Below, piece by piece: positions 6,197 to 13,985 of a DNA stretch of 14,702 nucleotides; position 1 is the stretch's first letter; every line of letters starts with the position of its first letter. The notes beneath the pieces were generated by a model. It had not been told where the DNA came from. It made no database searches and saw nothing but the letters and a program-made list of their open reading frames with translations. The DNA is from an uncultured Caulobacteraceae bacterium (GTDB taxonomy: Bacteria; Pseudomonadota; Alphaproteobacteria; Caulobacterales; Caulobacteraceae). The position numbers and the translations under genes are program-made. The stretch lies in NCBI GenBank assembly GCA_937952995.1, contig CALFYB010000267.1:1-14702 (forward strand), given 5' to 3'.

Positions 6197-8527
6197 TTAG
6201 AACTGCAATTCTGGGCGCGCGGTACTGTCGTGGGCGATTTCGGGCAGGTGGCAGGTGAAGGTCGATCCGTGACCGGGCTCGCTCTGCAATGCCACCCAAC
6301 CGCCATGCAATTCGACCATGGCCTTGACCAGCGCAAGACCCAGACCCGGCCCACCTCGATCGCGGCTGACGAAGCGGTCAAAGATGTGGGCTTGGACGTG
6401 GAACGGGATACCCCGGCCCGTATCGGTGACCTTGATCTGAACCTCGCCGAGCGTACGTTCAGCCGTCAGGGTGATCGATCCGCCTGCAGGCGTTTGGCGA
6501 ACCGCATTGCCCATCAGATGGTCGAGCACCTGATTGAGCCGCAAACTGTCGGCGCGGATCAGACCAATATCTTCGGGGCAGTTGAGGCGCAGGTTCAGCG
6601 CGCCATTCTCAGCCTCTGACATCCACCGCGTGCGAGTCGTTTCCAGCAGGCTGTCGATACTGACATCGCCCAGATCCAGCGCCATTTCCCCCGCATCCAT
6701 CTGGGCCATGTCGAGCACATCATCGATGGAGCGGGCCAGTTGATTGGCCGCCGTCAGCACCGAAACCACATAGCCGCGAGCCCGCTCGGGCAGGGCCGAG
6801 GCGGAGCTCTCTAGAACTTGGGAATAGCCAATGATGGTGGTGAGGGGCGTGCGCAGTTCATAGGAAACATTGCCCACAAAATCGCGCTTAAGGCGCTCTG
6901 CTTCGGTTAAGGCTGCAGAGCGGTCAGCCAATGCCCGCTCAAGCTGACGCGTGTCGGTCACATCGGCAAAGGCGATTAGGGTCGCGCCGTCGGGCAGCGG
7001 GCGCGATTGATAGGACAGGATGCGGCCATCGGAGGATTTGGTTTCACCGCTAAAGGCCACGCGGGCCTGCGGGTCGGGATCAGCCACCCGGGCCTTCATC
7101 TCACGCCAGAACTGAAGGTCGTGTAGCTTGGGCACGCACAGATCGACCACCCCGTCAAAATCCGCCGCCTCTGCAAGATCACCGGCGCTGACGTTCCAGA
7201 AGGTTTCGAAGGCCTCATTATGCAGGCGAAGGCGGCCATCCGAGCCGAACACCGCCACCGCATCGCTGAGCTTATCCAAGGTCGCTTGCTGAACCTGGAT
7301 CTGGGCATTGTACTGGGCGCGAAGCCGCAGCTCTCCGGTAATGTCGGAATAGAGGATCAAGAGGCCGCCATGGGGATGGGGCTGGCGCACGACCCGCAAG
7401 GTTCGCCCATCGGGTAGGGTCCACAGCTCGTCCGGCGCGATGTCTAGCGCCTCATAGCGTTGCAGTTCCTCGGCCCGCCAACGGCTATAGTCCGCCGTTT
7501 CGGGTAGGCGGCGACGTTGACGAAGCCGGTCCAGCACCTCGCCGTGGCTCGGCCCTTCAGCCAGCCAAGCAGGCTCCAAACCCCAGAGCTCGGCAAAGGC
7601 AGTGTTGTGGAAGGCCAGCACCTTGTCGGGGCTGAAGATCGCCACCGCATCGGCCAGATGGTTCAAGGTCTCGTCATGGGCCGCCACGTGCCGCTTGAGC
7701 GCCTCACGCATCTCTTCGGTTTCGGTCACATCCAGCGCTATGGCCCCGACCCCGCCGCCCTCGAGCGGCCTTGCGGTGATCTGGAAGGCGCGGCGCTGTC
7801 CCTGCACGGGTACCCAGCGCAGGGCCGAGCGGGCCTCGACCATCTGAGCCGCTTCGTTAATCAGCGCCTCGGCCCCGCGATCAAAGGCTAGGCCCTTCGC
7901 GGCCGCCTCTTCGAGGCTCGCGGCATCGGCAGCCTCAAGCCAGGCTTGGTTGGCCCAGATCAGAGCGCCCCCGGCCCCGGCGATCCAGGCGGGTCCCTTT
8001 TGACTGTCCAAAAAGGCAGCAAAGCGGGCGGCGGTGGGCAGGGCTGCATTGGCGCTCGCATCCGCCGCCAGCCGCAGCCAAGCGAGCGACCCAGCGGCCC
8101 GGCCTTCGACGGCCACCACGCCATTGGGACCGCGCGCTTCGAAGGCGCAGGGCTCACCATGGTCCATCAGGGCTCGAAGGCGCCGCGCCTGTTCGGGATC
8201 GGCCCGCATCAGGGCGTGGATCAAGGGCATGGGATCATAGGGCGCGCTGGGGATCTCGACCCCCAGAGCAATGGCGCAGGCCACCAGATTGTCTTCGCCC
8301 GAGGCCAGATGAGCCTCGCCGTCCTGCAGGGTGATCATGGCACTGTCAAAGGCCTCAACCGAAGCCTGAGCCGCTTCGGCCTCCAACGCGACCTGCTCCA
8401 GCCGATCCTTCAGCTCAGCAATATGCGCGTCCGTGACCCGCCGCAGGTGCAGGGCCCACAGCGTCGCGGAGATCGCCAAGCACACCGCCCCAAAGGCAGC
8501 GGCCAAGACCAGATCAGGGCTGGCCAT
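6197..8527 (-). CDS. divL: DivL-type cell-cycle sensor with Tyr at the phosphoacceptor site
   Basis: A 776-residue membrane-anchored multi-PAS protein with histidine-kinase architecture. A single N-terminal helix (about 5-27) is followed by a coiled coil (about 33-62). PAS-like domains lie near 164-269, 284-399 and 411-529, with perhaps a fourth, degenerate one before residue 160. The DHp helix reads FVGNVSYELRTPLTTIIGY with Tyr556 where kinases have His; the codon is TAT at 6862-6860. The ATPase domain keeps Asn674, VTDTGRGIP (700-708), FDRF, PGLGLAL (727-733) and GHGSTF (752-757). Caulobacter DivL is 769 residues with Tyr550 at the same place; there it binds CckA and DivK~P to control CtrA activation and cell polarity. 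I start at ATG 8527, not the adjacent TTG at 8530. It lies about 100 bp downstream of the P450 gene on the same strand. Confidence 0.93.
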   Translation of the reverse strand: MASPDLVLAAAFGAVCLAISATLWALHLRRVTDAHIAELKDRLEQVALEAEAAQASVEAFDSAMITLQDGEAHLASGEDNLVACAIALGVEIPSAPYDPMPLIHALMRADPEQARRLRALMDHGEPCAFEARGPNGVVAVEGRAAGSLAWLRLAADASANAALPTAARFAAFLDSQKGPAWIAGAGGALIWANQAWLEAADAASLEEAAAKGLAFDRGAEALINEAAQMVEARSALRWVPVQGQRRAFQITARPLEGGGVGAIALDVTETEEMREALKRHVAAHDETLNHLADAVAIFSPDKVLAFHNTAFAELWGLEPAWLAEGPSHGEVLDRLRQRRRLPETADYSRWRAEELQRYEALDIAPDELWTLPDGRTLRVVRQPHPHGGLLILYSDITGELRLRAQYNAQIQVQQATLDKLSDAVAVFGSDGRLRLHNEAFETFWNVSAGDLAEAADFDGVVDLCVPKLHDLQFWREMKARVADPDPQARVAFSGETKSSDGRILSYQSRPLPDGATLIAFADVTDTRQLERALADRSAALTEAERLKRDFVGNVSYELRTPLTTIIGYSQVLESSASALPERARGYVVSVLTAANQLARSIDDVLDMAQMDAGEMALDLGDVSIDSLLETTRTRWMSEAENGALNLRLNCPEDIGLIRADSLRLNQVLDHLMGNAVRQTPAGGSITLTAERTLGEVQIKVTDTGRGIPFHVQAHIFDRFVSRDRGGPGLGLALVKAMVELHGGWVALQSEPGHGSTFTCHLPEIAHDSTARPELQF

Positions 8528-8626
8528 CAAGGCTCATTTCCATCTTGGCTCGCCTCACGCGAAACTCCGCCGTCACCGTCACACCAATCCTAATCTGCTG
8601 GTAACAGAGCGCCCCATAGCGAAGGG

Positions 8627-9880
8627 TTAAAAATCGACCGCCAGCGTCTTGATGCCGTTGATGAAGTTCGAACGCAGGCGGCGCGGGGCACTGACTGGGC
8701 GCAGATTGGGCAGGCGCTCGAACAGGGTCTCGAAGGCGACCTTGAGCTGAAGTTCGGCCAGACGCTGGCCCAGACAGACATGCTGGCCAAAGCCAAAGCC
8801 CAGATGTTTACCGCTGAGACCGGTCTTCTTGGCGGTGCGAGACACATCAAACTGGTCGGGATTATCGAACACGGTCTCGTCGCGATTGGCCGAGGGGTAC
8901 CACATGACCACCTTGTCGCCCTTCTTGATCAGCTTGCCGCCGACCTCTACGTCGCGGGTGGCCGTGCGGCGCATATGCATGACCGGGCTGACATAGCGCA
9001 CGATCTCTTGGGCGGCGTGCGGCAGAAGGCTGGGGTCTGCGATCAGAGCGGCGCGCTGGTCGGGGTTCTGGTCCAGAGCGATCAGACCGCCGGTGATGGA
9101 GTTGCGCGTGGTCTCATTGCCCGCCACGACCAGCAGGATGAAGGTGGCCAGATAGCGGGGCACGGGAAACTCCGTCCCCTCCTTGGCCGAGCGGACCAGC
9201 ATGGAGATCAAATCATCGCCCATGGCCTCTTCGCGCGCCTGCCATAGCCCGAGCGAATAGAGCGCCATCTCTTGGATACAGGCGTTGATGTACTCTTGGC
9301 TGGAACGGCATTCGGGATCGTCTTCCCCGACCACGGCATTGGACCATTCAAACAGCTTATCGCCGTCCGCCTCGCTGACCCCGAACAGTTCGGCTAGGGT
9401 CTGGATCGCGTAGGGGGCTGAGAAGCTGGCGACGAAGTCGATGGGCCCGCCCTCGGCTGCCCGCTTGGCGATCATGGCGTCGATCAGGACATTGGCTCTG
9501 GCGCGAATACCAGCCTCCATGTCGCGCAGGCGCGGCGGGGTGAAGCCGCCCATGATCATGCGTCGGTAATCGACATGGTGCGGAGGGTCCATCGAGATCA
9601 TCGAGGCCTCAACGCTGGCATCGGCAACATCATTCTCGTTGGCGATCCGGTGGCCGCCATTGTCTCGCGCCGAGGAAAAGGTCTCTGGATCGGTCGAGGC
9701 GCGGACAATGTCCTCATGGCGGGTCAAGGACCAAAAGCCTGCGCCGTCCTCTTCAGGGTTCCAGTGGACCGGGTCATTGGCCCGCAGCCAAGCGAACAGA
9801 TCATGCGGCACGGCCTGCACATAGAGGTCTGGATTTTTCAGATCGATCTCTATTGGGGCTTGCGTCGTTGCGGCGGCCAT
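8627..9880 (-). CDS. Cytochrome P450 (soluble bacterial type)
   Basis: A 417-residue heme monooxygenase with no membrane anchor. Visible are the C-helix MDPPHHVDYRRM (97-108), the I-helix oxygen-activating AGNETT (253-258), the K-helix EIVR (Glu292, Arg295), MRRTATRDVEV (303-313), ANRDE (331-335), and the heme loop GFGFGQHVCLG with ligand Cys369. Length fits class I P450s that take electrons from a ferredoxin and reductase; neither is encoded nearby. Substrate is unknown; the sequence resembles terpene-, steroid- or alkyl-hydroxylating families, but I cannot assign a CYP number. I start at ATG 9880, preceded by GGGAGAG. The frame stays open a further 183 codons upstream, but that part is antisense to the gene at 9926. 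divL follows about 100 bp downstream and could share the transcript. Confidence 0.93.
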   Translation of the reverse strand: MAAATTQAPIEIDLKNPDLYVQAVPHDLFAWLRANDPVHWNPEEDGAGFWSLTRHEDIVRASTDPETFSSARDNGGHRIANENDVADASVEASMISMDPPHHVDYRRMIMGGFTPPRLRDMEAGIRARANVLIDAMIAKRAAEGGPIDFVASFSAPYAIQTLAELFGVSEADGDKLFEWSNAVVGEDDPECRSSQEYINACIQEMALYSLGLWQAREEAMGDDLISMLVRSAKEGTEFPVPRYLATFILLVVAGNETTRNSITGGLIALDQNPDQRAALIADPSLLPHAAQEIVRYVSPVMHMRRTATRDVEVGGKLIKKGDKVVMWYPSANRDETVFDNPDQFDVSRTAKKTGLSGKHLGFGFGQHVCLGQRLAELQLKVAFETLFERLPNLRPVSAPRRLRSNFINGIKTLAVDF

Positions 9881-9925
9881 GTCGTCTCTCCCATCAGTCT
9901 TTGTTTTGAGGCAAGATAACCCGTT

Positions 9926-10501
9926 ATGAGCCTCGTCCGCTATCCCATTGCGGCCTCTCCTGAGGCCGCTCTTTCGTCGCCGCTCGGCCATGCCGAACGC
10001 GAGAGCGAGGCTCTGTCCTTGGCTGGCCGGGCTGTGGCCTTTGTTAGCCGCGATATGGGCCCGGAATATGACAGCCGGGATGCGGCGCTCGAGGCTTGGC
10101 GCGATCAGCTTGTAGACCTTGCCCCTGAAGATCTGTGGCGCAAGGTTCGCGAGACTGTGGCCCTGATCTCGAGCCGTATGCCCGGCCCCAAGCAGCTCAC
10201 GCCGACCTTTGAAGCGGGTAAGCGCTGGCCTGCTCCGCCGCCCAAGCCCAAGACCATCTGGCGGCTGAACGTCACCTTTTGGCAGCCGATTGTCGATCAG
10301 GTTGAGGTTCCGGCTGAGCAAACCGGCCCTCAGGCGCGCAAGCTTCGGCGTGATCCGGATGCGGAACAGTTGGACGGTGCCACTCTTCGGGCCTTGGCGC
10401 AGCAGCCCTTGCGGCCGCAGCGGCTGCAAAAGGGGCTCGATATCGGCCTGTTCGAGGTTCGCGCCCCGGAAGACCCGACCCGGCTGATCGCTGACGAATA
10501 G
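9926..10501 (+). CDS. Conserved-looking hypothetical protein
   Basis: A 191-residue soluble protein starting MSLVRYPIAASPEAAL. It has no signal peptide, membrane segment or motif that I recognise. Residues 20-75 are Ala/Glu/Arg-rich and probably helical. A Pro/Trp-rich middle (KRWPAPPPKPKTIWRLNVTF, about 99-118) is followed by a Gln/Arg-rich helix and FEVRAPEDPTRLIADE at the C-terminus. A GAGG at 9907-9910 is rather far from the ATG, so translation initiation is uncertain. Codon use matches its neighbours. It is divergent from the P450 gene across only 45 bp and precedes murI by 49 bp on the same strand, so a shared transcript with murI is likely. Its function is unknown. Confidence 0.72.
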   Translation: MSLVRYPIAASPEAALSSPLGHAERESEALSLAGRAVAFVSRDMGPEYDSRDAALEAWRDQLVDLAPEDLWRKVRETVALISSRMPGPKQLTPTFEAGKRWPAPPPKPKTIWRLNVTFWQPIVDQVEVPAEQTGPQARKLRRDPDAEQLDGATLRALAQQPLRPQRLQKGLDIGLFEVRAPEDPTRLIADE

Positions 10502-10540
10502 TCGTGCCGAGCCGATAGACGCCCGGTGCGGTCAGGGGTA

Positions 10541-10553
10541 CATCTGACAGATG
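10541..10553 (+). promoter_or_regulatory. Inverted repeat over the murI start codon
   Basis: CATCTG (10541-10546) and CAGATG (10548-10553) are exact inverted copies around a single A; the right half includes the murI ATG. The nearest Shine-Dalgarno-like run, AGGGG at 10534-10538, lies just outside. With a one-base spacer it cannot close as an RNA hairpin at full length, so a DNA-binding half-site pair is the more natural reading, if it means anything. It may be chance. Confidence 0.2.
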
Positions 10554-11402
10554 GCTATCGGGGTTTTTGATTCAGGGGTGGGCGGTCTTTCGGTCCATCG
10601 GGCGCTTGTGGACCAGCTTCCACAGGCTGATTTCCTCTATCTGGCCGATCAGGCCAACGCCCCCTATGGCACCAAGGGCGGCGAGGAAATTGTCGATCTG
10701 ACGCGAGCGGGCTGTATTCGCCTGTTCGATCAGGGCGCGTCCTTGGTGATCTTGGCCTGCAATACCGCCTCCGCCATCGCCCTTCGTCGCTTGCAACAGA
10801 CTTGGCTGCCGACCTATCGCCAGAGCCTTGGCCGCGCGGTCAATGTGCTGGGTATCATTGTCCCGACCATCGAGGCAGCGACGGGCCTACCGTGGGAGCA
10901 CGAGGCCGAACGGCGCGGTGATAAGGTCGAACGCTTGGATGTTCTGGGCGTCTTTTCCACCCCCGGCACCGCGCGCAGCCGCGTCTATGAGATCGAGATC
11001 GACAAGCGCCGTCAGGATGTGGCGGTCTTTTCAGAGCCTTGCCCCGACCTTGCCGGAATGATCGAGGCCAATGCCGCGCCGCAGGACCTGTTGGCCAAGA
11101 TTACGGCCCATGTCGCGACGCTGAGCCAGAAGATTGGCCGTGCGCCGGACCGGGCTATTCTGGGCTGCACCCATTATGAGTTGGTTGCCGACCTGTTTCG
11201 CCAAGCCCTGCCGCCGGGTACGCCCCTAATCCATCAGCCCGCCGCGACCGCCGAGGCGGTGGTGCGCTATCTGGCCCAGCATCCGGAATATGAGGCTGGC
11301 CACAGCGGCCTTCGCCGGTTCCTGACCACAGGCGAGCCCGGCGCGCAGAATGATTTGGTCGAGGCCTTTTGGGGTGCGCCCCTTAGCTTTGACGCGGCCT
11401 AA
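10551..11402 (+). CDS. murI: Glutamate racemase
   Basis: MurI makes D-glutamate from L-glutamate for the peptidoglycan stem peptide, in the cytoplasm. The 283-residue product shows the family's signatures: IGVFDSGVGGLSV (3-15), ADQANAPYG (32-40), ACNTASA with Cys70 and LGCTHYEL with Cys206, the two catalytic cysteines that act as acid and base from opposite faces. HQPAATAEAVV lies towards the C-terminus. A segment rich in charged residues (WEHEAERRGDKVERLD, 115-130), just before VLGVFSTPGT, looks like an insertion compared with the shortest MurI proteins. It follows the hypothetical gene at 9926 and its last 20 bases overlap the 3' end of the convergent ampG-like gene. Confidence 0.94.
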   Translation: MAIGVFDSGVGGLSVHRALVDQLPQADFLYLADQANAPYGTKGGEEIVDLTRAGCIRLFDQGASLVILACNTASAIALRRLQQTWLPTYRQSLGRAVNVLGIIVPTIEAATGLPWEHEAERRGDKVERLDVLGVFSTPGTARSRVYEIEIDKRRQDVAVFSEPCPDLAGMIEANAAPQDLLAKITAHVATLSQKIGRAPDRAILGCTHYELVADLFRQALPPGTPLIHQPAATAEAVVRYLAQHPEYEAGHSGLRRFLTTGEPGAQNDLVEAFWGAPLSFDAA

Positions 11403-12708
11403 CCAAGATCAGGCAAAGGATCAGGGCGGGCAGTCCGATCGCTCCGGCCCCGATGAAGAACAGGCCATAGGCTCCCATCAGCCCATGGGTGACCTGCAGG
11501 CTCTCGACCAAGGCCCCGGAAAAACCCTTTAAGAACTTGCCCACCCAGGCATAGGTCGAGGTCAGAAGCGCATATTGGGTGGCCGTATAGCCCAGACTGG
11601 TCAGGCCCGACATGTAGGTGACGAGGGCGACCCCGGCAAAGCTCATCGCAAAACTATCGAAGGCCATGATGGTGCTAAAGAGGGTTAGATCTGCGCCGCG
11701 ATAGGCCAAGAGGGCGAAGCTGGCGACGGCCAAGGGTTGGAGGATAGCGCCAGCGATCAGGGTCTTCACCTGACCAAAACGCAGGGCGAACAGGCCGCCA
11801 ATGGCGATGCCTGCGATGGAGGCGATCAGGCCCACCGAGCCTCGAACCGCGCCCACCATATCCTTACTGAAACCAAGGTCGTGGTAAAAGGGATTGGCCA
11901 TCGGCCCCATAATGAAGTCGGGCAAGCGATAGAGACTGATCATGGCCAGCATCAAGAAGGCCATGACCCCGTGGGTTTGGAAAAAGGCTACGAAGGGTCC
12001 GACAATGGCTTGGCGCATGCCGCCCGAGGTCCAGAGCGGTAGGGCAGCGGCGTCGCGGTCTTGAGTGCCCTGGTCGCGGCGCGGTTCGCTGGCCTTGAGG
12101 CTGGCGATCAGGCCGATGGTCATGGCCCCGGCGGCAAGGCCATAGGACAGGTTCCAGCCCAAATGCTGCGCGGACACCAAAATCAGGGCGTCGGTGCACA
12201 GAAGGGCGGCGCGGTAGCCAAGCTGTAGGGCTGAGGACAGGAGCGCGATCTCTTCGCCATCATCGGCGGCCTCGATCCGCCAAGCATCGACGACAATGTC
12301 TTGGGTCGAGGAGGCAAAGGCGAGGACGAGGGCAAAGACCCCGAGCATGGTCAGCCCGCCTTTTGGTCCAACCATGGCCATAGCGATCAAGGCTAGACCG
12401 ATCAGGATCTGGCTCATCACCATCCAGCCCCGCCGCCGTCCGAGCTTACCCAAAAGCGGCGCGTCGAGCCGGTCAATGAAGGGGGCCCACAAATATTTCA
12501 GGGAATAGGCGATGCCGACCCACGACAGGAAGCCAATGGCCTTGAGGCTGGTGCCCTCGTCGCGCAGCCAATAGCCGAGCGTATTGCCGCTGAGCAGGAA
12601 CGGAAGGCCTGATGAAAAGCCGAGCATCAGCATGACCAGCACCTTGGGCTGGCGCAGGGATGCCATCACATGCTTGGCCCCGGTTTTGGGTTTGATTGGT
12701 TGCGTCAT
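11383..12708 (-). CDS. ampG: AmpG-like muropeptide permease (MFS)
   Basis: A 441-residue major facilitator protein with about 12 helices. AmpG imports N-acetylglucosamine-anhydro-muropeptides for cell-wall recycling and so also influences beta-lactamase induction. Family-like signatures are MLGFSSGLPFLLSGNTLGYW (28-47), KYLWAPFIDR (71-80), GRRRGW (90-95) and STQDIVVDAWRIE (134-146). The start ATG at 12708 has no ordinary Shine-Dalgarno; a G-rich run covers the region just upstream. An internal ATG, MASLRQPK at residue 15, is an alternative. It follows the hybrid-signalling gene by 36 bp on the same strand, so it is probably cotranscribed, and overlaps murI by 20 bp tail-to-tail. MFS/AmpG-family membership is confident; actual muropeptide transport is likely but not shown. 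Confidence 0.87.
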   Translation of the reverse strand: MTQPIKPKTGAKHVMASLRQPKVLVMLMLGFSSGLPFLLSGNTLGYWLRDEGTSLKAIGFLSWVGIAYSLKYLWAPFIDRLDAPLLGKLGRRRGWMVMSQILIGLALIAMAMVGPKGGLTMLGVFALVLAFASSTQDIVVDAWRIEAADDGEEIALLSSALQLGYRAALLCTDALILVSAQHLGWNLSYGLAAGAMTIGLIASLKASEPRRDQGTQDRDAAALPLWTSGGMRQAIVGPFVAFFQTHGVMAFLMLAMISLYRLPDFIMGPMANPFYHDLGFSKDMVGAVRGSVGLIASIAGIAIGGLFALRFGQVKTLIAGAILQPLAVASFALLAYRGADLTLFSTIMAFDSFAMSFAGVALVTYMSGLTSLGYTATQYALLTSTYAWVGKFLKGFSGALVESLQVTHGLMGAYGLFFIGAGAIGLPALILCLILVRPRQS

Positions 12709-12716
12709 TATGCAGG

Positions 12717-12741
12717 CCCCCGCCCGTTGGGGCCCGCCCCC
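12717..12741 (-). promoter_or_regulatory. G-rich tract (G-quadruplex pattern or hairpin) just before ampG
   Basis: On the minus strand four G-runs (5, 3, 3 and 5 bases) are separated by C, a 7-base CCCCAAC segment and C, fitting the G3+N1-7 quadruplex pattern. The tract ends eight bases before the ampG ATG. The same bases can instead form a 6-bp hairpin (12727-12732 with 12738-12743). Either fold in the mRNA could limit ribosome access. In GC-rich DNA such patterns also arise by chance. Confidence 0.35.
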
Positions 12742-12744
12742 AAA

Positions 12745-13938
12745 TCAGGGGTTCAGATTGGCCTGACCCGGGCCCAAGGTCCAGTGCGGCTTGACGCCCG
12801 TGTCGCGCTGCAGCCAGTGCCAGAGCGCGCGGCGCAGGGCGATGCGCTCCAGCGGCTTGGACAGAAAATCGTCCATTCCAGCGTTCAGGCAGGCAGCGCG
12901 GCTGTCCTCGTCCTGATGGGCGGTCAGGGCCAAGATCGGCGTGGTGATGCCTCGGGCCCGAAGGGCGGCGGTCAGGGATGGGCCGTCCATGCTCGGCAAG
13001 CCCATATCCATAAAGATCAGGTCATAGGTGTCGGCTAGGGTCTTGGACAGCACCTCATCCGCGTTCGAGACGCAGTCGACGCGGCAGCCCTCTTGGGTCA
13101 GCAGGGCGCGGGCGAGCAGGGCGGCAATGGCATTGTCTTCGACAACCAGGATCCGTGCGCCGCGTCGATGGGCAGGCGTTGCAGAAAGCCTCTCGTCGGG
13201 CTCTGGGCTTGCGGCCGCGCGGTCCGTTTCGAACTGGGCCTCGAACCAGAGGTCGGCCAGACGGCAATGGCCCTCGCGAAGACCGACGCGGCCACCGTGC
13301 AGGTGTGCGAGGGTCTGGATCTTGGCTATGGCCAGACGGTCTTCATCCGAGAGGATCTGCCCATCTGCGGCTTCAAGGCTGGCAAGGGTCGGGCGGACGC
13401 AAAAGCGCAGACCAATCTGATGCGCCCGTGGTGAAGCGCCAGCCATAGGCTCAACAGACAACATGAGGCTGCCCGACTTGAGGGTGGTCAGGGCGCGCTT
13501 GACGAGGAGGGTCAGGATTTGGCCAAGCCGGTGGTGGTCAGCCATGATCTTGGGTGGATGGCCAGCGTCCAGGCCCTGTTCGGTCCAGTGGATGTTGAGG
13601 CCACGGGTCAAGGCCTTGGGCCGAAGCTGTTCGCACACCGATTGGAGCAGGGCCCCAAGGACAAGGGGTTCGCGGTTGAGATTTAAAATGCCGGCATTGA
13701 GCTTCGCCAAGTCGATCATCTCGGTGATCAGACCTTGGAGTTGGTCGCCCGATTGACGCAGGGCAGACAGGTAGCGTTGCTGTTGCGGCGTCAGGTCGGT
13801 TTCGGCCAACAGATTGGCCATGCCCAAGACACCGCTCAGCGGCGTGCGCAGGGCATGGCTCATGCTGGTCAGCACAAGACTGGTGTCTGCGGCCCCCTGA
13901 GAGATAGGCGCCAAAGGTGTTTTTGGTTTCTGTTCCAC
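12745..13938 (-). CDS. Soluble hybrid signalling protein: DHp with degenerate ATPase domain, fused to a receiver
   Basis: A 397-residue protein with no membrane segment or sensor domain. The DHp domain (about 20-88) carries SMSHALRTPLSGVLGM with His28, but the acid that normally follows the His is Ala29. The next part (about 90-240) keeps the register of a HATPase domain (DHHRLGQILTLLVKRAL, 134-150; HLHGGRVGL, 212-220) yet lacks the N-box Asn, any DxGxG, a GxGxG lid and a GxGS box. A complete receiver domain follows (262-378): VVEDN (Glu267, Asp268), phosphoacceptor Asp311 in MDMGLPSMDG, LALTA (Thr339) and Lys361. It therefore looks like a pseudokinase or histidine phosphotransferase fused to a receiver. 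GTG at 13938 is the start, with AGGGTGAG upstream. It lies 47 bp after comM and 36 bp before ampG, same strand. Confidence 0.85.
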   Translation of the reverse strand: MEQKPKTPLAPISQGAADTSLVLTSMSHALRTPLSGVLGMANLLAETDLTPQQQRYLSALRQSGDQLQGLITEMIDLAKLNAGILNLNREPLVLGALLQSVCEQLRPKALTRGLNIHWTEQGLDAGHPPKIMADHHRLGQILTLLVKRALTTLKSGSLMLSVEPMAGASPRAHQIGLRFCVRPTLASLEAADGQILSDEDRLAIAKIQTLAHLHGGRVGLREGHCRLADLWFEAQFETDRAAASPEPDERLSATPAHRRGARILVVEDNAIAALLARALLTQEGCRVDCVSNADEVLSKTLADTYDLIFMDMGLPSMDGPSLTAALRARGITTPILALTAHQDEDSRAACLNAGMDDFLSKPLERIALRRALWHWLQRDTGVKPHWTLGPGQANLNP

Positions 13939-13985
13939 GGCTCACCCTAGCCCGCTCAGCCTTAACGCTGAGTCAAAAGCTAAGC

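Noticed and set aside
5946..6299. Short frames on both strands inside the repeat cluster
   Set aside because: Their peptides are repeat translations such as PSPPLRGRGLGEGG, common as false genes in such regions.
5677..6381. 234-codon minus-strand frame across the marC/divL gap
   Set aside because: It runs through three palindromic repeats and overlaps both real genes in other frames; its sequence is a translation of repeats.
9881..10429. 183-codon open extension upstream of the P450 start, giving a 600-residue frame
   Set aside because: It is antisense to the gene at 9926-10501, has basic low-complexity composition, and resembles no P450 N-terminus; ATG 9880 has a good Shine-Dalgarno.
13955..13972. 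6-bp stem-loop between comM and the hybrid gene as a terminator
   Set aside because: Short stem with no T-run on the minus strand; the genes are 47 bp apart and probably cotranscribed.
13962..13976. CtrA-like TTAA-N7-TCAA near the hybrid gene start
   Set aside because: A single mismatched site overlapping the stem-loop, with no second box; too weak to list.
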